From contig MVRV01000082.1 of assembly GCA_002068015.1 (NCBI GenBank), forward strand, positions 1-38,236: a stretch of DNA of 38,236 nt, read 5' to 3'. Each line of letters starts with the position of its first letter. Position 1 is the stretch's first letter. Source of the DNA: Smithella sp. PtaU1.Bin162. GTDB lineage: Bacteria; Desulfobacterota; Syntrophia; Syntrophales; Smithellaceae. Below the pieces are notes generated by a model. It saw only the letters and a program-made list of their open reading frames with translations, was not told where the DNA came from and did no database searches. Position numbers and translations under genes: made by a program. Positions 17,958-26,327 of this stretch are shown piece by piece.

Positions 17958-18580
17958 ATATTTCTCATTTAAAAAATGAATGCTGGAAAACTCACTTGCA
18001 TCCACCGGGTATTTGTAATCGCTGGTTGGCAGAGATATTTTTTTTCGTATTTTGTTCTTGACTATGAAACCTTGATTTTGGTATAAAAATAATAGTCAAT
18101 AGCATTTCGTTTTACCTTACCAGAAAAGAAGCAAAAGTAACATAAGGTTATAATTTTCCCCAGTATTGTAATCTTGCCGTCCAGGGCGGGATCTTGATTA
18201 AAATTAGGGATATTTTGAGTTATCCTGAAAGTCAAGCAGGTCTTATAAGAAAGGGATATGCTTCCATGAAATGCAAGGCTTGTGTTTCTTACAGGCAATA
18301 CTTCTGTGCAGACGCCATGTTAATTCCGGCAACTGCAACATATCCTGATTTACCACCAAAAAAAATAATTCTCCCCTCGGTTTTAAACACAAACAAAAAA
18401 AAATTCTGCAACAATGCAAACGTTTGCAGAGGTTCATCTTTAGATAAATCTGAATATTTAACGTGGAAGCTTTGCGTTCATCACCAATACAAAGAGAAAG
18501 GAGGTGAGTCCGTTTTACGGGGGTCGTTCCAAGCAAAGTTATTATTCTTCGTTTGATCATTTCATTTTAAGGAGGGAGAA
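17958..18580 (+). promoter_or_regulatory. long leader/promoter region of atoE
   Basis: A 623-bp gap without a convincing gene. It holds a good sigma-70 promoter, TTGACT (18058-18063), 18-bp spacer, TATAAA (18082-18087), nearly 500 bp ahead of atoE. It also holds TGCA-N4-TGCA (18407-18418), AAAGGAGGTGA at 18497-18507 and a second, correctly placed AAGGAGGG before the atoE ATG. An open frame at 18194-18556 has no ribosome site or family features and was not called. Confidence 0.5.
18407..18418. promoter_or_regulatory. TGCA-N4-TGCA site upstream of atoE
   Basis: TGCAACAATGCA has the same TGCA-N4-TGCA geometry as the three sites ahead of the sigma-54 activator, and is followed by AACGTTTGCA. A shared regulator is inferred from the spacing alone. 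Confidence 0.35.
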
Positions 18581-19990
18581 ATGTTAAGTAAAATAGGTAC
18601 GTTTTTCGCAGACAAGTTCAGAAAGATTCTTCCGGATTCTTTCATCTTCGCCATTTTGCTGACCTTCATAACAGCAATTATGGCCATCATAATAGTCGAT
18701 GCCAAACCGTTCGGTATCGTTCAGTCCTGGTATAAGGGCTTTTGGTCGCTGCTGGCCTTCGCCATGCAGATGATCCTGATTCTGGTTACGGGATATGCAA
18801 TCGCTATTTCACCACCGGCCGAAAAGTTTCTGGACTGGCTTGCGGCAAAGGTAAATACACCTAACGCCGTTTATGGTGTGGTTACTTTCATGGGCGTCAT
18901 TTTTGCGTTGATAAGCTGGGGATGGATTGTCCTTACGGCAGTTTTAGGACGGGAACTGGGAAGAAGAGTCAAGGGTGTCGATTACCGGCTTGTCGCCGCC
19001 TGCGTCTATGCATCTATTTTACCCTGGCACGGCGGTCTTTCCGGATCAATCCCGCTCATGCTCAATACACCCGAAAACTTTCTGATCAAAGCCAAAGTAT
19101 TGAGTACGACGATACCCACATCGCTGACACTGATCAGCACTATGAATATTGTCGTTTCCATCCTCTTTTTAATTTTCCTGCCCATAGTGATGATCCTTTT
19201 GAAACCTTCCGCGGATAAGGTAGTTGAATACAGCGACATGCTCGATGCAGACCACAAAGCATCCGCTAAGCAAATGTCCGTCAAGGAAGAAGCGGATTCT
19301 CTCAAACTGTCGGGCCCGAACCTGTCCGACGGACTGAATAACAGCACCATCATTATGATCCTTATCTCTCTGGCCGGTCTGTGGTTTCTGGTAAGTCATT
19401 TCTCATCAAAGGGCTTTGACATTAACCTGGATATCATGAATTTCCTCTTTATCGTCATCGGCATGATCTTCCATAAAACTCCTTTCCGTTACGTCATCGC
19501 CATGAAGCGGGCCTGCAGCGGCGTATCCGGAATCGTTCTGCAGTTCCCCTTCTACGCCGGCATCATGGGCATTATGATGTTCACCGGACTGGGCAAAGCC
19601 CTGGCAATGTGGATGGCCAGCAATGCAACCGTTGATTCGTTCCCGTTCATTTCGCTGATTATCGGCGGCTTTGTCAACATCTTCATACCATCGGGAGGAG
19701 GAGAGTGGGCGGTCGTCGGCTCGACCATCATCCAGGCCTGCAACAACATCGGCGCCGCCGCCGGTCTGACACCGGATCAACTTACCGCATTTATCGCCCG
19801 GTGCAGTATGGCCATCGCCTATGGTGATGCCTGGACAAATATGATCCAGCCTTTCTGGACACTCGCGTTTTTCCCGGTAATCGCCGCCGGCACCAAGATG
19901 CAGGCGAGAGACATTATGGGCTATACTTTTGTTGCGATGTGTATCGCAACGATCCCGTATACCATAGGGCTCGTCTGGTTGCCGATATAA
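18581..19990 (+). CDS. atoE: short-chain fatty acid transporter, AtoE family
   Basis: 469-aa polytopic membrane protein of the AtoE short-chain fatty acid carrier family, which moves acetate-to-butyrate-size acids across the inner membrane. Matches to the family include FADKFRKILPDSFIFAILLTF at the start, YKGFWSLLAFAMQM, ISWGWIVLTAVLGRELGRR, ILPWHGGLSGSIPLMLNTP, FVNIFIPSGGGEWAVVG and YGDAWTNMIQPFW near the end. About 11-12 hydrophobic segments are seen, with a hydrophilic loop around residues 210-250. AAGGAGGG precedes the ATG. It is a single-gene unit closed by a strong terminator. In this setting it likely supplies or exports the acids processed by the nearby thiolases (inference). Confidence 0.93.
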   Translation: MLSKIGTFFADKFRKILPDSFIFAILLTFITAIMAIIIVDAKPFGIVQSWYKGFWSLLAFAMQMILILVTGYAIAISPPAEKFLDWLAAKVNTPNAVYGVVTFMGVIFALISWGWIVLTAVLGRELGRRVKGVDYRLVAACVYASILPWHGGLSGSIPLMLNTPENFLIKAKVLSTTIPTSLTLISTMNIVVSILFLIFLPIVMILLKPSADKVVEYSDMLDADHKASAKQMSVKEEADSLKLSGPNLSDGLNNSTIIMILISLAGLWFLVSHFSSKGFDINLDIMNFLFIVIGMIFHKTPFRYVIAMKRACSGVSGIVLQFPFYAGIMGIMMFTGLGKALAMWMASNATVDSFPFISLIIGGFVNIFIPSGGGEWAVVGSTIIQACNNIGAAAGLTPDQLTAFIARCSMAIAYGDAWTNMIQPFWTLAFFPVIAAGTKMQARDIMGYTFVAMCIATIPYTIGLVWLPI

Positions 19991-20009
19991 CTTGCCTATA
20001 AATATTTAC

Positions 20010-20045
20010 AAAACGGAGCCTGTACCCAAAGGCTCCGTTTTGATA
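20010..20045 (+). terminator. intrinsic terminator of atoE
   Basis: 11-bp perfect stem AAAACGGAGCC (20010-20020) with GGCTCCGTTTT (20031-20041), 10-nt loop, ending in Ts. It lies 20 bp after the atoE stop. Confidence 0.88.
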
Positions 20046-20445
20046 TATAAATCAATTAGTTTCACAAATAATCAAATACAGTCATTCTTTTTTTCTATCG
20101 ATAACAGCCAGGAAAACATGCCAACCGGTATTATTTCAAAATGTAACTTTTTCTCTTAAGCTCTGGTTTTTGTTTGCTCATTTTGCCTGGAAATTATTCC
20201 GGAACCAAAAAGATTTTTAACCGGAGATGTTTTTTTATTTGGTACGGGAAATGCAATTCTCCCGAATAGACGGAAAAATGATTGTTCCATAGGCAATAAT
20301 TTTCTGATTCCGGTGGATTGCCGGAAAAAAAATACCGCTGTCCGGAAAATTTGTCCGGCGTAAAAACGGACATTGTATTTTTTAATGAATCAGAAGGTCT
20401 TCCCGGCAAATTTTTATAAAGACAAATAACTGCGAGGTAACAAAA
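20046..20445. other. non-coding A+T-rich stretch with TCCGG repeats
   Basis: About 400 bp without a gene I can support. Between 20305 and 20365 the short word (T)CCGG recurs: TTCCGG at 20308 pairs with CCGGAA at 20321, and TGTCCGG occurs twice close together near 20340-20357. Upstream signals for the next gene may lie here; no clear -35/-10 pair was recognised. Confidence 0.35.
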
Positions 20446-20967
20446 ATGAAACATAAAAGAAATTCAGAAAAGATACTCACCGAACACTATGAATCCGCAA
20501 GAAAATCCTTGATCGCGAAAATGAAATCAGAAGATGAGGACCAAACAAATCTGAAAATAAAAATAGCCACATTCGTAATTTATGAATTATCTCACTCCGC
20601 CCATCCCTGGTTTAAAAACCATTTTTTATCAAACATCTCTAAAAATAATGACCGGACGGATATTGTAAATAAAAAAGTCTTAAAAGTGGAAAGCGCATTT
20701 TTCAACGTTGTTGCCGACTATTTAATAACTATGGAATCCGAAATCGATTATGTAAAAGTTATATTATCTCCGCTTACCGAATGGCAGAAGAAAGATTTTT
20801 GGAAACCAATTGTTTTTGATGCTTTTCTCCTCGCCGGAATCTATTTCACTTCGTTACCGGAATTCAGCGAAAATGACAATAATCGAATTGGAGTGGAACA
20901 AGCAGTGAAAATGAATACCCACCCGTATTTTTGTCAAATGTTAAGTGAAGGTTCGGCAATATTCTGA
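20446..20967 (+). CDS. hypothetical protein, helical
   Basis: 173-aa protein that I do not recognise. It has a charged N-terminal 40 residues, then alternating amphipathic helices rich in Phe, Tyr and Trp (for example WFKNHFLSN, EWQKKDFWKP). There is no signal peptide, no membrane segment of convincing length and no Cys pair; its one Cys is near the C-terminus. GAGGTAAC lies ahead of the ATG, and the Lys/Asn-rich composition is more A+T-biased than the neighbours. It stands alone between the atoE terminator and the end of the convergent rib operon. A recent acquisition or a small regulatory protein is possible. Confidence 0.6.
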   Translation: MKHKRNSEKILTEHYESARKSLIAKMKSEDEDQTNLKIKIATFVIYELSHSAHPWFKNHFLSNISKNNDRTDIVNKKVLKVESAFFNVVADYLITMESEIDYVKVILSPLTEWQKKDFWKPIVFDAFLLAGIYFTSLPEFSENDNNRIGVEQAVKMNTHPYFCQMLSEGSAIF

Positions 20968-21039
20968 TTATTTCCGCGGAAAAGGTTGTACGAATTGCCG
21001 GGCATCTTGTTCCGGAAAATTGTTGGCGCTGATCTTTGC

Positions 21040-21594
21040 TTATTGCATATTGAGCTTCTTCTTTAACCTGGCGACATGGGGCATGTCGTCGCGCCAGGCA
21101 CTGCATGTATTAACCAGTGATTGAACGAATTTCCTGGCCTGATCCGGTTCAAAAGAGGATGGTTGCCGGGACTGATGCGCCGCAAACCCCTGAAAAACAG
21201 CCGGGGCCATTGCCAGAATCAGTTCCACAAGGTGCGTGCAACCTGTACTGCCGCCGGCCAATTTCTTGACTTTTGCCGTAAATCCTTTGGTAATATGGAG
21301 TCCTTTGACGGGAATAAGGCTGTTGATAGTATTCCGACATATCCTCCGGGGAACGGCTGTCAGTTCGACATTGATATCTTCAATCAAAAGATTGGAACAA
21401 TTAATCAAAAGCCTGATCGACATGTGATGAACTGCGCCTTGCGCCAGCTTTTCACCGGTTATCAAATAAGAATCCTGAAAGCGATCATCCTTAAGAGAAC
21501 CTTCGACAATTATTCTTTGTTCATCATACTCGTATGTTGTGACTTCGATATTTCGTGTATGTAACTTTGTCCCTTTTGGTTTTCCACTTGTCAT
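21040..21594 (-). CDS. DUF2889 domain protein
   Basis: 184-aa protein resembling the DUF2889 family. The N-terminal half is beta-rich (TRNIEVTTYEYDEQRIIVEG, then LKDDRF and a DINVELTAVPRRIC block). The C-terminal half has the family-typical GCTHLVELILAMAPAVFQGF helix. The function of this family is unknown. Three bases separate it from the upstream M17-N-like gene, so the two are co-translated at the end of the 14-gene run. It carries no signal peptide. As the last gene of the operon it may be a passenger; its co-occurrence in degradation clusters of other bacteria is known only loosely to me. Confidence 0.75.
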   Translation of the reverse strand: MTSGKPKGTKLHTRNIEVTTYEYDEQRIIVEGSLKDDRFQDSYLITGEKLAQGAVHHMSIRLLINCSNLLIEDINVELTAVPRRICRNTINSLIPVKGLHITKGFTAKVKKLAGGSTGCTHLVELILAMAPAVFQGFAAHQSRQPSSFEPDQARKFVQSLVNTCSAWRDDMPHVARLKKKLNMQ

Positions 21595-21597
21595 ATT

Positions 21598-22167
21598 TCA
21601 GGCAAAACTTTCTTCCAGTGTACCGGCATCGACGGAGCCCATGTCCTTCGAGGCGGCTTTAAAGCGTTGAATACCGGTTGATATATCCGGTACGGAAGCG
21701 GGGAAAGTAACAATACAGGAAGTCATATTGGTAAGCTTTTCTATATCACTGGATAAATAATCAAAAAAACCTCTCACCATAGCTTCTACAATACCCGCTG
21801 TTTCTAGGCCGGAACGGTTTTCTCCCGGCAGGTCAAAAGCAAATTTATTCAGCAGCATCCCGTCGATCGCAGTAATACCTTGATATGCCGCAGTGTAAAT
21901 CCGCTCGTAATTGAGTTCGGAAAGTTTACCGAGGCCGAAGAGTAGAAGCATCTCCGTACTAATGCGGCGGGGAAAAGGAATAACAGTTTTTTCCGAAAAA
22001 TCACCGTTGATCCGCCCCTGTTTCATCTCCCGGGAAATAAAACCGTTGAGTCGCCAGTCAATAAATCCGCAAATTCCGCGCGGCGGCCTTTCATCGGAAA
22101 AGACACCCAACATGAGGCATTTGTGCCCGGGAAGATCCGGCGATTCAGTCGAGAGAATTACTTGCAT
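21598..22167 (-). CDS. leucyl aminopeptidase N-terminal-domain-like protein
   Basis: 189-aa protein whose fold and motifs resemble only the N-terminal (macro-like) domain of M17 leucyl aminopeptidases: LGVFSDERPPRG, a central strand-turn and TEMLLLFGLGKLSELNYER. The metal-binding catalytic domain is absent, so no peptidase activity is expected. The start at 22167 overlaps the end of nusB by 23 bp, with AAAAGGAAA close in front; a later ATG at 22113 is an alternative. The overlap suggests translational coupling. The role is unknown, possibly nucleotide or ADP-ribose-type ligand binding by the macro-like fold (inference). Confidence 0.65.
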   Translation of the reverse strand: MQVILSTESPDLPGHKCLMLGVFSDERPPRGICGFIDWRLNGFISREMKQGRINGDFSEKTVIPFPRRISTEMLLLFGLGKLSELNYERIYTAAYQGITAIDGMLLNKFAFDLPGENRSGLETAGIVEAMVRGFFDYLSSDIEKLTNMTSCIVTFPASVPDISTGIQRFKAASKDMGSVDAGTLEESFA

Positions 22168-22576
22168 TTTCCTTTTTTAATTTCAGGTTGATGGCATCCA
22201 GGATACCGTTGATAAAAGACCCGGAATTTTCGGAACCGAAAGTTTTACCCAGATCAATAGCTTCATTTAAAGTAACTTTAGGCGGGATATCCGGACAATA
22301 AAGAAATTCAAATACCGCCAGGCGCAGGATACTGATATCAACTTTCGGCATCCGGCCAAGCGACCAATTATCCGAGCAACCGGTAATCAACGAATCCAAT
22401 TCATCCCGATGGCTCCATACGCCCTCCACCAGAGATTCGGCAAATTCTTTTGCTTCTTTTGGCGCAGCAAAATTACCCCAGAAAAGATCAAAGGCTTTCC
22501 GGACATCCAGATTTACAAAATTCAGACTGTAAAGAACCTGCAAGGCAACTTCTCTTGCCTTTCTCCGCGCGTGCAT
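22145..22576 (-). CDS. nusB: transcription antitermination factor NusB
   Basis: 143-aa NusB, the small helical factor that with NusE binds boxA RNA and supports rRNA antitermination. It shows ARRKAREVALQVLYS at the start, then SLGRMPKVDISILRLAVFE and NEAIDLGKTFGSENSGSFINGILD, all hallmark blocks. The open frame has 15 more codons upstream, but MHARRKAREV is the family start and GAGG precedes this ATG, so 22576 is chosen. It follows ribH, as is common in many bacteria (ribH-nusB). Its 3' end overlaps the next gene. Confidence 0.95.
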   Translation of the reverse strand: MHARRKAREVALQVLYSLNFVNLDVRKAFDLFWGNFAAPKEAKEFAESLVEGVWSHRDELDSLITGCSDNWSLGRMPKVDISILRLAVFEFLYCPDIPPKVTLNEAIDLGKTFGSENSGSFINGILDAINLKLKKENASNSLD

Positions 22577-22656
22577 TAAAACCTCAAGTTTCCCCGGCCG
22601 TCCGCCGGGCAGCATTTTCAAAAAACCGGCCAGACAAATTAATCTATACGATCAAA

Positions 22657-23121
22657 CTAAATTCTTTTAAACAAATCCACCATCTCAATTGCCGATATTG
22701 CCGCATCAGCGCCTTTATTGCCCGATTTTGTTCCGGCCCGTTCAATCGCCTGCTCAATCGTATCAGTCGTCAATACGCCGAAGACAACCGGAATTTCGGC
22801 CTCCAGACCGACACTTGCTATGCCTTTGGATACTTCGGCACTGATGTATTCAAAATGAGGAGTTGCTCCGCGAATGACGGCGCCCAGGCAAATAATCGCG
22901 TCAAAGCGTCCGGTTTTGGCGAGTTTCTTAGCCGCAAGCGGCAATTCGAAAGCACCTGGTACTTTATAAACAACGATATCCTTATCATCGGCACCAGCCC
23001 GGATCAGTGTATCGATTGCCCCTTCGATTAATCTGCCGCTGATAAAATCATTAAAGCGGCTGGCGGCAATACCAAATTTCATCCCTTTGGCAACAATTTT
23101 TCCTTCTACTATTTTCGGCAT
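22657..23121 (-). CDS. ribH: 6,7-dimethyl-8-ribityllumazine synthase
   Basis: 154-aa lumazine synthase (RibH), which condenses 5-amino-6-ribitylaminouracil with 3,4-dihydroxy-2-butanone 4-phosphate in riboflavin synthesis. It has the family signatures [27 protein letters not shown], the catalytic H89 in [15 protein letters not shown] and [16 protein letters not shown]. Length is typical, and it should form pentamers or icosahedra. AAGGA lies upstream at longish spacing. It sits between ribBA and nusB in the rib part of the operon. Confidence 0.97.
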   Translation of the reverse strand: MPKIVEGKIVAKGMKFGIAASRFNDFISGRLIEGAIDTLIRAGADDKDIVVYKVPGAFELPLAAKKLAKTGRFDAIICLGAVIRGATPHFEYISAEVSKGIASVGLEAEIPVVFGVLTTDTIEQAIERAGTKSGNKGADAAISAIEMVDLFKRI

Positions 23122-23183
23122 GATAGATTACCATCCTTGTCTATAGATTTTATACTATTTCCAAATATCCTTTTTTGTGCTGC

Positions 23184-24386
23184 TTATATTTCTAAAATGT
23201 GCCCCATCTTTTTTTTCTTTGTCTTCATGTATTTGATATTATTTTCATTGGGAATAATTTCAATAGGAACCCGTTCAGTAATTTCGATTCCGTAGCCTTC
23301 CAATCCGACAATTTTTTTGGGATTATTGGTCATTAATCTCATTTTCCGGACTCCCAGGTCAACAAGAATCTGGGCACCGATTCCGTAATCCCGGAGATCC
23401 GCCTTGAATCCCAAAGCGATGTTGGCTTCAACCGTATCATGCCCTTTTTCCTGCAATTCATAAGCCTTGATTTTGTTGATCAGACCAATTCCACGGCCTT
23501 CCTGGCGCATGTAAACGATCACACCCTTGCCCTCTTTGCCTACCATAGCCATGGCCCGGTGCAACTGGTCACCGCAATCGCAGCGCTCTGAGGCCAGAAC
23601 GTCACCGGTAAAACATTCCGAATGCACACGCACCAGCACTTCATCCTCCGGCTTAATCTCTCCCTTGACCAATGCTATGTGCTGCCAATCGTCGGCATCA
23701 TTTTCATAAACGATGATTTTAAAATCACCGCCGAACCTGGCCGGTATTGTCGCTTCCGCCATCCGGCGGATAAGCGATTCATTCTGCATCCGGTAATCAA
23801 TGAGATCGGCAATCGTAACTATTTTCAGGTTGTGTTCGCGGGCAAATATTTCCAGATCCGGCATCCGTGCCATTGTTCCGTCGTCTTTCATGATTTCACA
23901 AATTACACCCGACGGAGTCAAACCGGCAATCCTGCATAAATCCACCGAACCTTCCGTCTGCCCCGTGCGCACAAGAACGCCGCCTTTACGGGCGATAATC
24001 GGAAAAACATGTCCCGGGCTGACTAAATCATCGGCTTTGGCTTCGGGATCAACCGCCGTCTTAATGGTTGTGGCACGATCCGCCGCCGAAATGCCCGTGG
24101 TAACGCCACAGCGGGCTTCAATGGAAACTGTAAACGCCGTTCCGAAGCGCGCCTTATTGTCCCGCACCATCGGATGAAGATTAAGCCGGCCGGCCAGATC
24201 TTCATTGATCGTCAGACAAACCAGACCGCGGCCGTAACGCGCCATGAAATTGATCGCCTCAGGCGATACAAACTGCGCCGCCATACAGAGATCACCTTCA
24301 TTTTCCCTATCTTCATCATCAACGAGAATTATCATTTTCCCGCTGCGAATATCTTCAATTGCTTCCTGAATACTGCTTATAGCCAT
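23184..24386 (-). CDS. ribBA: bifunctional DHBP synthase / GTP cyclohydrolase II
   Basis: 400-aa bifunctional riboflavin enzyme. The RibB domain (about 1-200) makes 3,4-dihydroxy-2-butanone 4-phosphate and shows D23DEDREN29 and [20 protein letters not shown]. The RibA domain (about 205-400) opens GTP and carries zinc ligands C258, C269 and C271 in [20 protein letters not shown], followed by [19 protein letters not shown]. Length is standard for fused RibBA. AAGGA precedes the ATG. A 153-bp gap upstream holds a MITE-like repeat between ribE and ribBA. No FMN riboswitch was seen. Confidence 0.97.
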   Translation of the reverse strand: MAISSIQEAIEDIRSGKMIILVDDEDRENEGDLCMAAQFVSPEAINFMARYGRGLVCLTINEDLAGRLNLHPMVRDNKARFGTAFTVSIEARCGVTTGISAADRATTIKTAVDPEAKADDLVSPGHVFPIIARKGGVLVRTGQTEGSVDLCRIAGLTPSGVICEIMKDDGTMARMPDLEIFAREHNLKIVTIADLIDYRMQNESLIRRMAEATIPARFGGDFKIIVYENDADDWQHIALVKGEIKPEDEVLVRVHSECFTGDVLASERCDCGDQLHRAMAMVGKEGKGVIVYMRQEGRGIGLINKIKAYELQEKGHDTVEANIALGFKADLRDYGIGAQILVDLGVRKMRLMTNNPKKIVGLEGYGIEITERVPIEIIPNENNIKYMKTKKKKMGHILEI

Positions 24387-24413
24387 TTTTCCTTCAATCC
24401 TTATTTAATATTT

Positions 24414-24541
24414 GACGACTCCGTAAAAAGCTTCAGATACAAGGCGTGCAAAGTCCGAGGAATGAGGCGTACTTTTATGCGTACGCTGCAATGACAAGGA
24501 ATGCAGCGCAACTCAGTAGATAAACTTTTTACGCAGTTTTC
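24414..24541. repeat. MITE-like repeat with terminal inverted repeats
   Basis: About 128 bp with imperfect 20-bp terminal inverted repeats: GACGACTCCGTAAAAAGCTT (24414-24433) and AAACTTTTTACGCAGTTTTC (24522-24541). The interior has a GCGTAC repeat and a CGCTGCA/TGCAGCG hairpin. It encodes nothing and fills the gap between ribBA and ribE, abutting the ribE stop codon. Genome-wide copy number is unknown to me. Confidence 0.6.
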
Positions 24542-25172
24542 ACATGAAACCGTGTTGTTTTAGGAACTCCTTATCTATTCCCTGCGGAGTTTGCAATAAC
24601 TTTTCCACATACTTACCCAGAATATCCGTTTCAATATTGACCCAATCCGCTTCCTTTTTCGCAACCAATGTAGTGTTCAACGCCGTATGGGGAATTATAT
24701 TAACATAAAACCGGTCTTTTTCAAGTTTGTTTACGGTAAGGCTGATACCGTCCACCGCTACCGATCCTTTTTCGACAATATACCGAGACAGTTTGGCATC
24801 TATTCCCACGGCAAGGATCAGCGATCCGGATTTTTGCGTCCGGGAAACAATTCTGCAGGCGGCATCAACATGCCCCAGAACAAAATGTCCACCCATATAA
24901 CCGCCCGCCCGCAATGATTTCTCCAGATTGACTTTAGCACCGGCCTGCAAAAATTTGAGCGTGGTTTTATCGAGCGTTTCGGCGGAAACGTCGGCGCAAA
25001 AATTCCTATCCACCTTGGCAGTAACTGTGAGGCAGACACCGTTTATCGCAATGCTGTCACCTAAAGATACATCAGAGAGGTCGATTGCAGATTCAATTTC
25101 TAAAACGGCGTCGGCACCCTTCAATGTCAGATGCTTTATCCGGCCCGATCCTTCAATGATTCCCGTAAACAT
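24540..25172 (-). CDS. ribE: riboflavin synthase alpha chain
   Basis: 210-aa riboflavin synthase, which dismutates two lumazine molecules into riboflavin. The internal duplication is plain: MFTGIIEGSGRI with SIAINGVCLTV in the first barrel, GGYMGGHFVLGHVDA between them, and GSVAVDGISLTVNKL in the second. The C-terminal helix ends KEFLKQHGFM, a natural end; the stop codon lies exactly at the right edge of the repeat at 24414-24541. It follows nrdR after 64 bp. The ribD gene, often just upstream in relatives, is absent. Confidence 0.97.
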   Translation of the reverse strand: MFTGIIEGSGRIKHLTLKGADAVLEIESAIDLSDVSLGDSIAINGVCLTVTAKVDRNFCADVSAETLDKTTLKFLQAGAKVNLEKSLRAGGYMGGHFVLGHVDAACRIVSRTQKSGSLILAVGIDAKLSRYIVEKGSVAVDGISLTVNKLEKDRFYVNIIPHTALNTTLVAKKEADWVNIETDILGKYVEKLLQTPQGIDKEFLKQHGFM

Positions 25173-25211
25173 AAATTTCTCAACTTAAAAAATTACCGGT
25201 ACTAAATTTTC

Positions 25212-25233
25212 GACGATCTTTTACGAGGTCGTC
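25212..25233. repeat. relic of the MITE-like terminus
   Basis: 22 bp, imperfectly palindromic, ending TTTTACGAGGTCGTC. On the reverse strand it reads GACGACCTCGTAAAA, close to the left end of the repeat at 24414 (GACGACTCCGTAAAA). It lies between nrdR and ribE, where ribD is usually found. Confidence 0.45.
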
Positions 25234-25236
25234 CTT

Positions 25237-25698
25237 TTATTTTTTACCTTTGCTCAACAGATCCTTCAACTCGGACATAAATTCACTCACATCACGGAAC
25301 TGCCGGTAAACCGAAGCAAACCGCACATAGGCAACACCGTCGAGTGCCTTAAGCTCATTCATCACCTTTTCACCGACAACAGCGGAAGGAATCTCTTCAC
25401 CCTGAAACTCCTGGCAGGCCTGCTCGACATTCTCCACAATTTTTTCCATCGCCTCCATGCTGATCGGGCGTTTTTCGCAAGCCTTCATAACACCGTTGCG
25501 GATTTTCATCCGGTCGAAGGCTTCCCGGCGTCCGTCTTTTTTCACCACCATGGGCAGAATATCTTCAACAAATTCATAGGTGGTAAAACGTCTGGCACAA
25601 CCCAGACATTCGCGCCGGCGGCGAATGGCCTTGCCGTCTTTGCTGATCCGCGAATCAATAACCTTATTTTCGGCATTGGAGCAAAAGGGACATTTCAT
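25237..25698 (-). CDS. nrdR: transcriptional repressor NrdR
   Basis: 153-aa NrdR, a zinc-ribbon/ATP-cone repressor of ribonucleotide reductase genes that binds NrdR boxes when loaded with dATP and ATP. C3, C6, C31 and C34 make the zinc ribbon (CPFC, CLGC), the basic RRRREC segment follows the family, and the ATP-cone spans about 47-137 with [19 protein letters not shown]. Length is typical. GGGAG precedes the ATG. It follows the dCMP deaminase gene by 28 bp, linking dNTP supply with its control. Confidence 0.97.
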   Translation of the reverse strand: MKCPFCSNAENKVIDSRISKDGKAIRRRRECLGCARRFTTYEFVEDILPMVVKKDGRREAFDRMKIRNGVMKACEKRPISMEAMEKIVENVEQACQEFQGEEIPSAVVGEKVMNELKALDGVAYVRFASVYRQFRDVSEFMSELKDLLSKGKK

Positions 25699-25726
25699 AC
25701 CCGAACTCCCGACGATGGATATTTAT

Positions 25727-26245
25727 TTACAGTTGCTTTACAATAATGCCGGCTTCTTTGAGCATACCAGCCGCCAGTTTGTCCGAATAACCATCCCGGA
25801 CAACAATCCGGACAATTCCGGCATTGATAATCATTTTAGCACAAATGACGCAAGGGTGATTGGTGCAATAGAGAGTGGAACCCTTGGTAATCACACCGTG
25901 TAAAGCCGCTTGAATAATAACATTCTGCTCCGCATGCAGTCCCCGGCACAATTCGTGACGTTCACCCGAGGGAACGCTCAGTTGTTGGCGCAGACAACCG
26001 ATCTCCAGACAATGCTTCAATGTGGAGGGAGCACCGTTATAACCGGTCGCCAGAATACGGCGGTCGCGCACCAGACCCGCACCCACCGCTCTCCTTAAGC
26101 AGGTGCTGCGACGGGAAACCAATTCGACTATATCCAGAAAATATGTATCCCAGTCCGGACGGGAATTAATCTTTCCCGGCAGAGCTTTTGGAGAGGCCTT
26201 TTTCCCCGCCGTTTTTCCCTGCATTGCCAATTCTTTACTTTTCAA
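25727..26245 (-). CDS. deoxycytidylate (dCMP) deaminase
   Basis: 172-aa zinc-dependent deaminase of the dCMP deaminase/ComEB family, converting dCMP to dUMP for dTMP synthesis. H104-A-E106 (catalytic) and C132/C135 (PCVICAK) bind zinc; [23 protein letters not shown] is the family's front block. A basic N-terminal tail of about 30 residues is longer than usual. The start is a TTG at 26245 with GGGAGGACGG in front; an ATG at 26224 lacks a ribosome site. Placement next to nrdR fits a role in nucleotide supply. Not RibD: the length and motifs match dCMP deaminase. Confidence 0.9.
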   Translation of the reverse strand: MKSKELAMQGKTAGKKASPKALPGKINSRPDWDTYFLDIVELVSRRSTCLRRAVGAGLVRDRRILATGYNGAPSTLKHCLEIGCLRQQLSVPSGERHELCRGLHAEQNVIIQAALHGVITKGSTLYCTNHPCVICAKMIINAGIVRIVVRDGYSDKLAAGMLKEAGIIVKQL

Positions 26246-26264
26246 CCGTCCTCCCTCTGATTAC

Positions 26265-26323
26265 ATTCCCAAATCAAGAAAATACTCCAGCGGCCCGGAA
26301 GAGTCGGCACTTGATTGGGAAAT
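26265..26323. repeat. inverted repeat between glyA and dCMP deaminase
   Basis: ATTCCCAAATCAAG (26265-26278) pairs with CTTGATTGGGAAAT (26310-26323) as a long stem with one bulge and a roughly 31-nt GC-richer loop. It lies in the 82-bp gap past the glyA stop. No T-run follows, so it could be a processing or attenuation structure. Confidence 0.5.
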
Positions 26324-26327
26324 GGGA

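Noticed and set aside
18194-18556. 120-aa frame in the atoE leader
   Set aside because: No ribosome site, no family features, Cys/Lys-rich random-looking composition.
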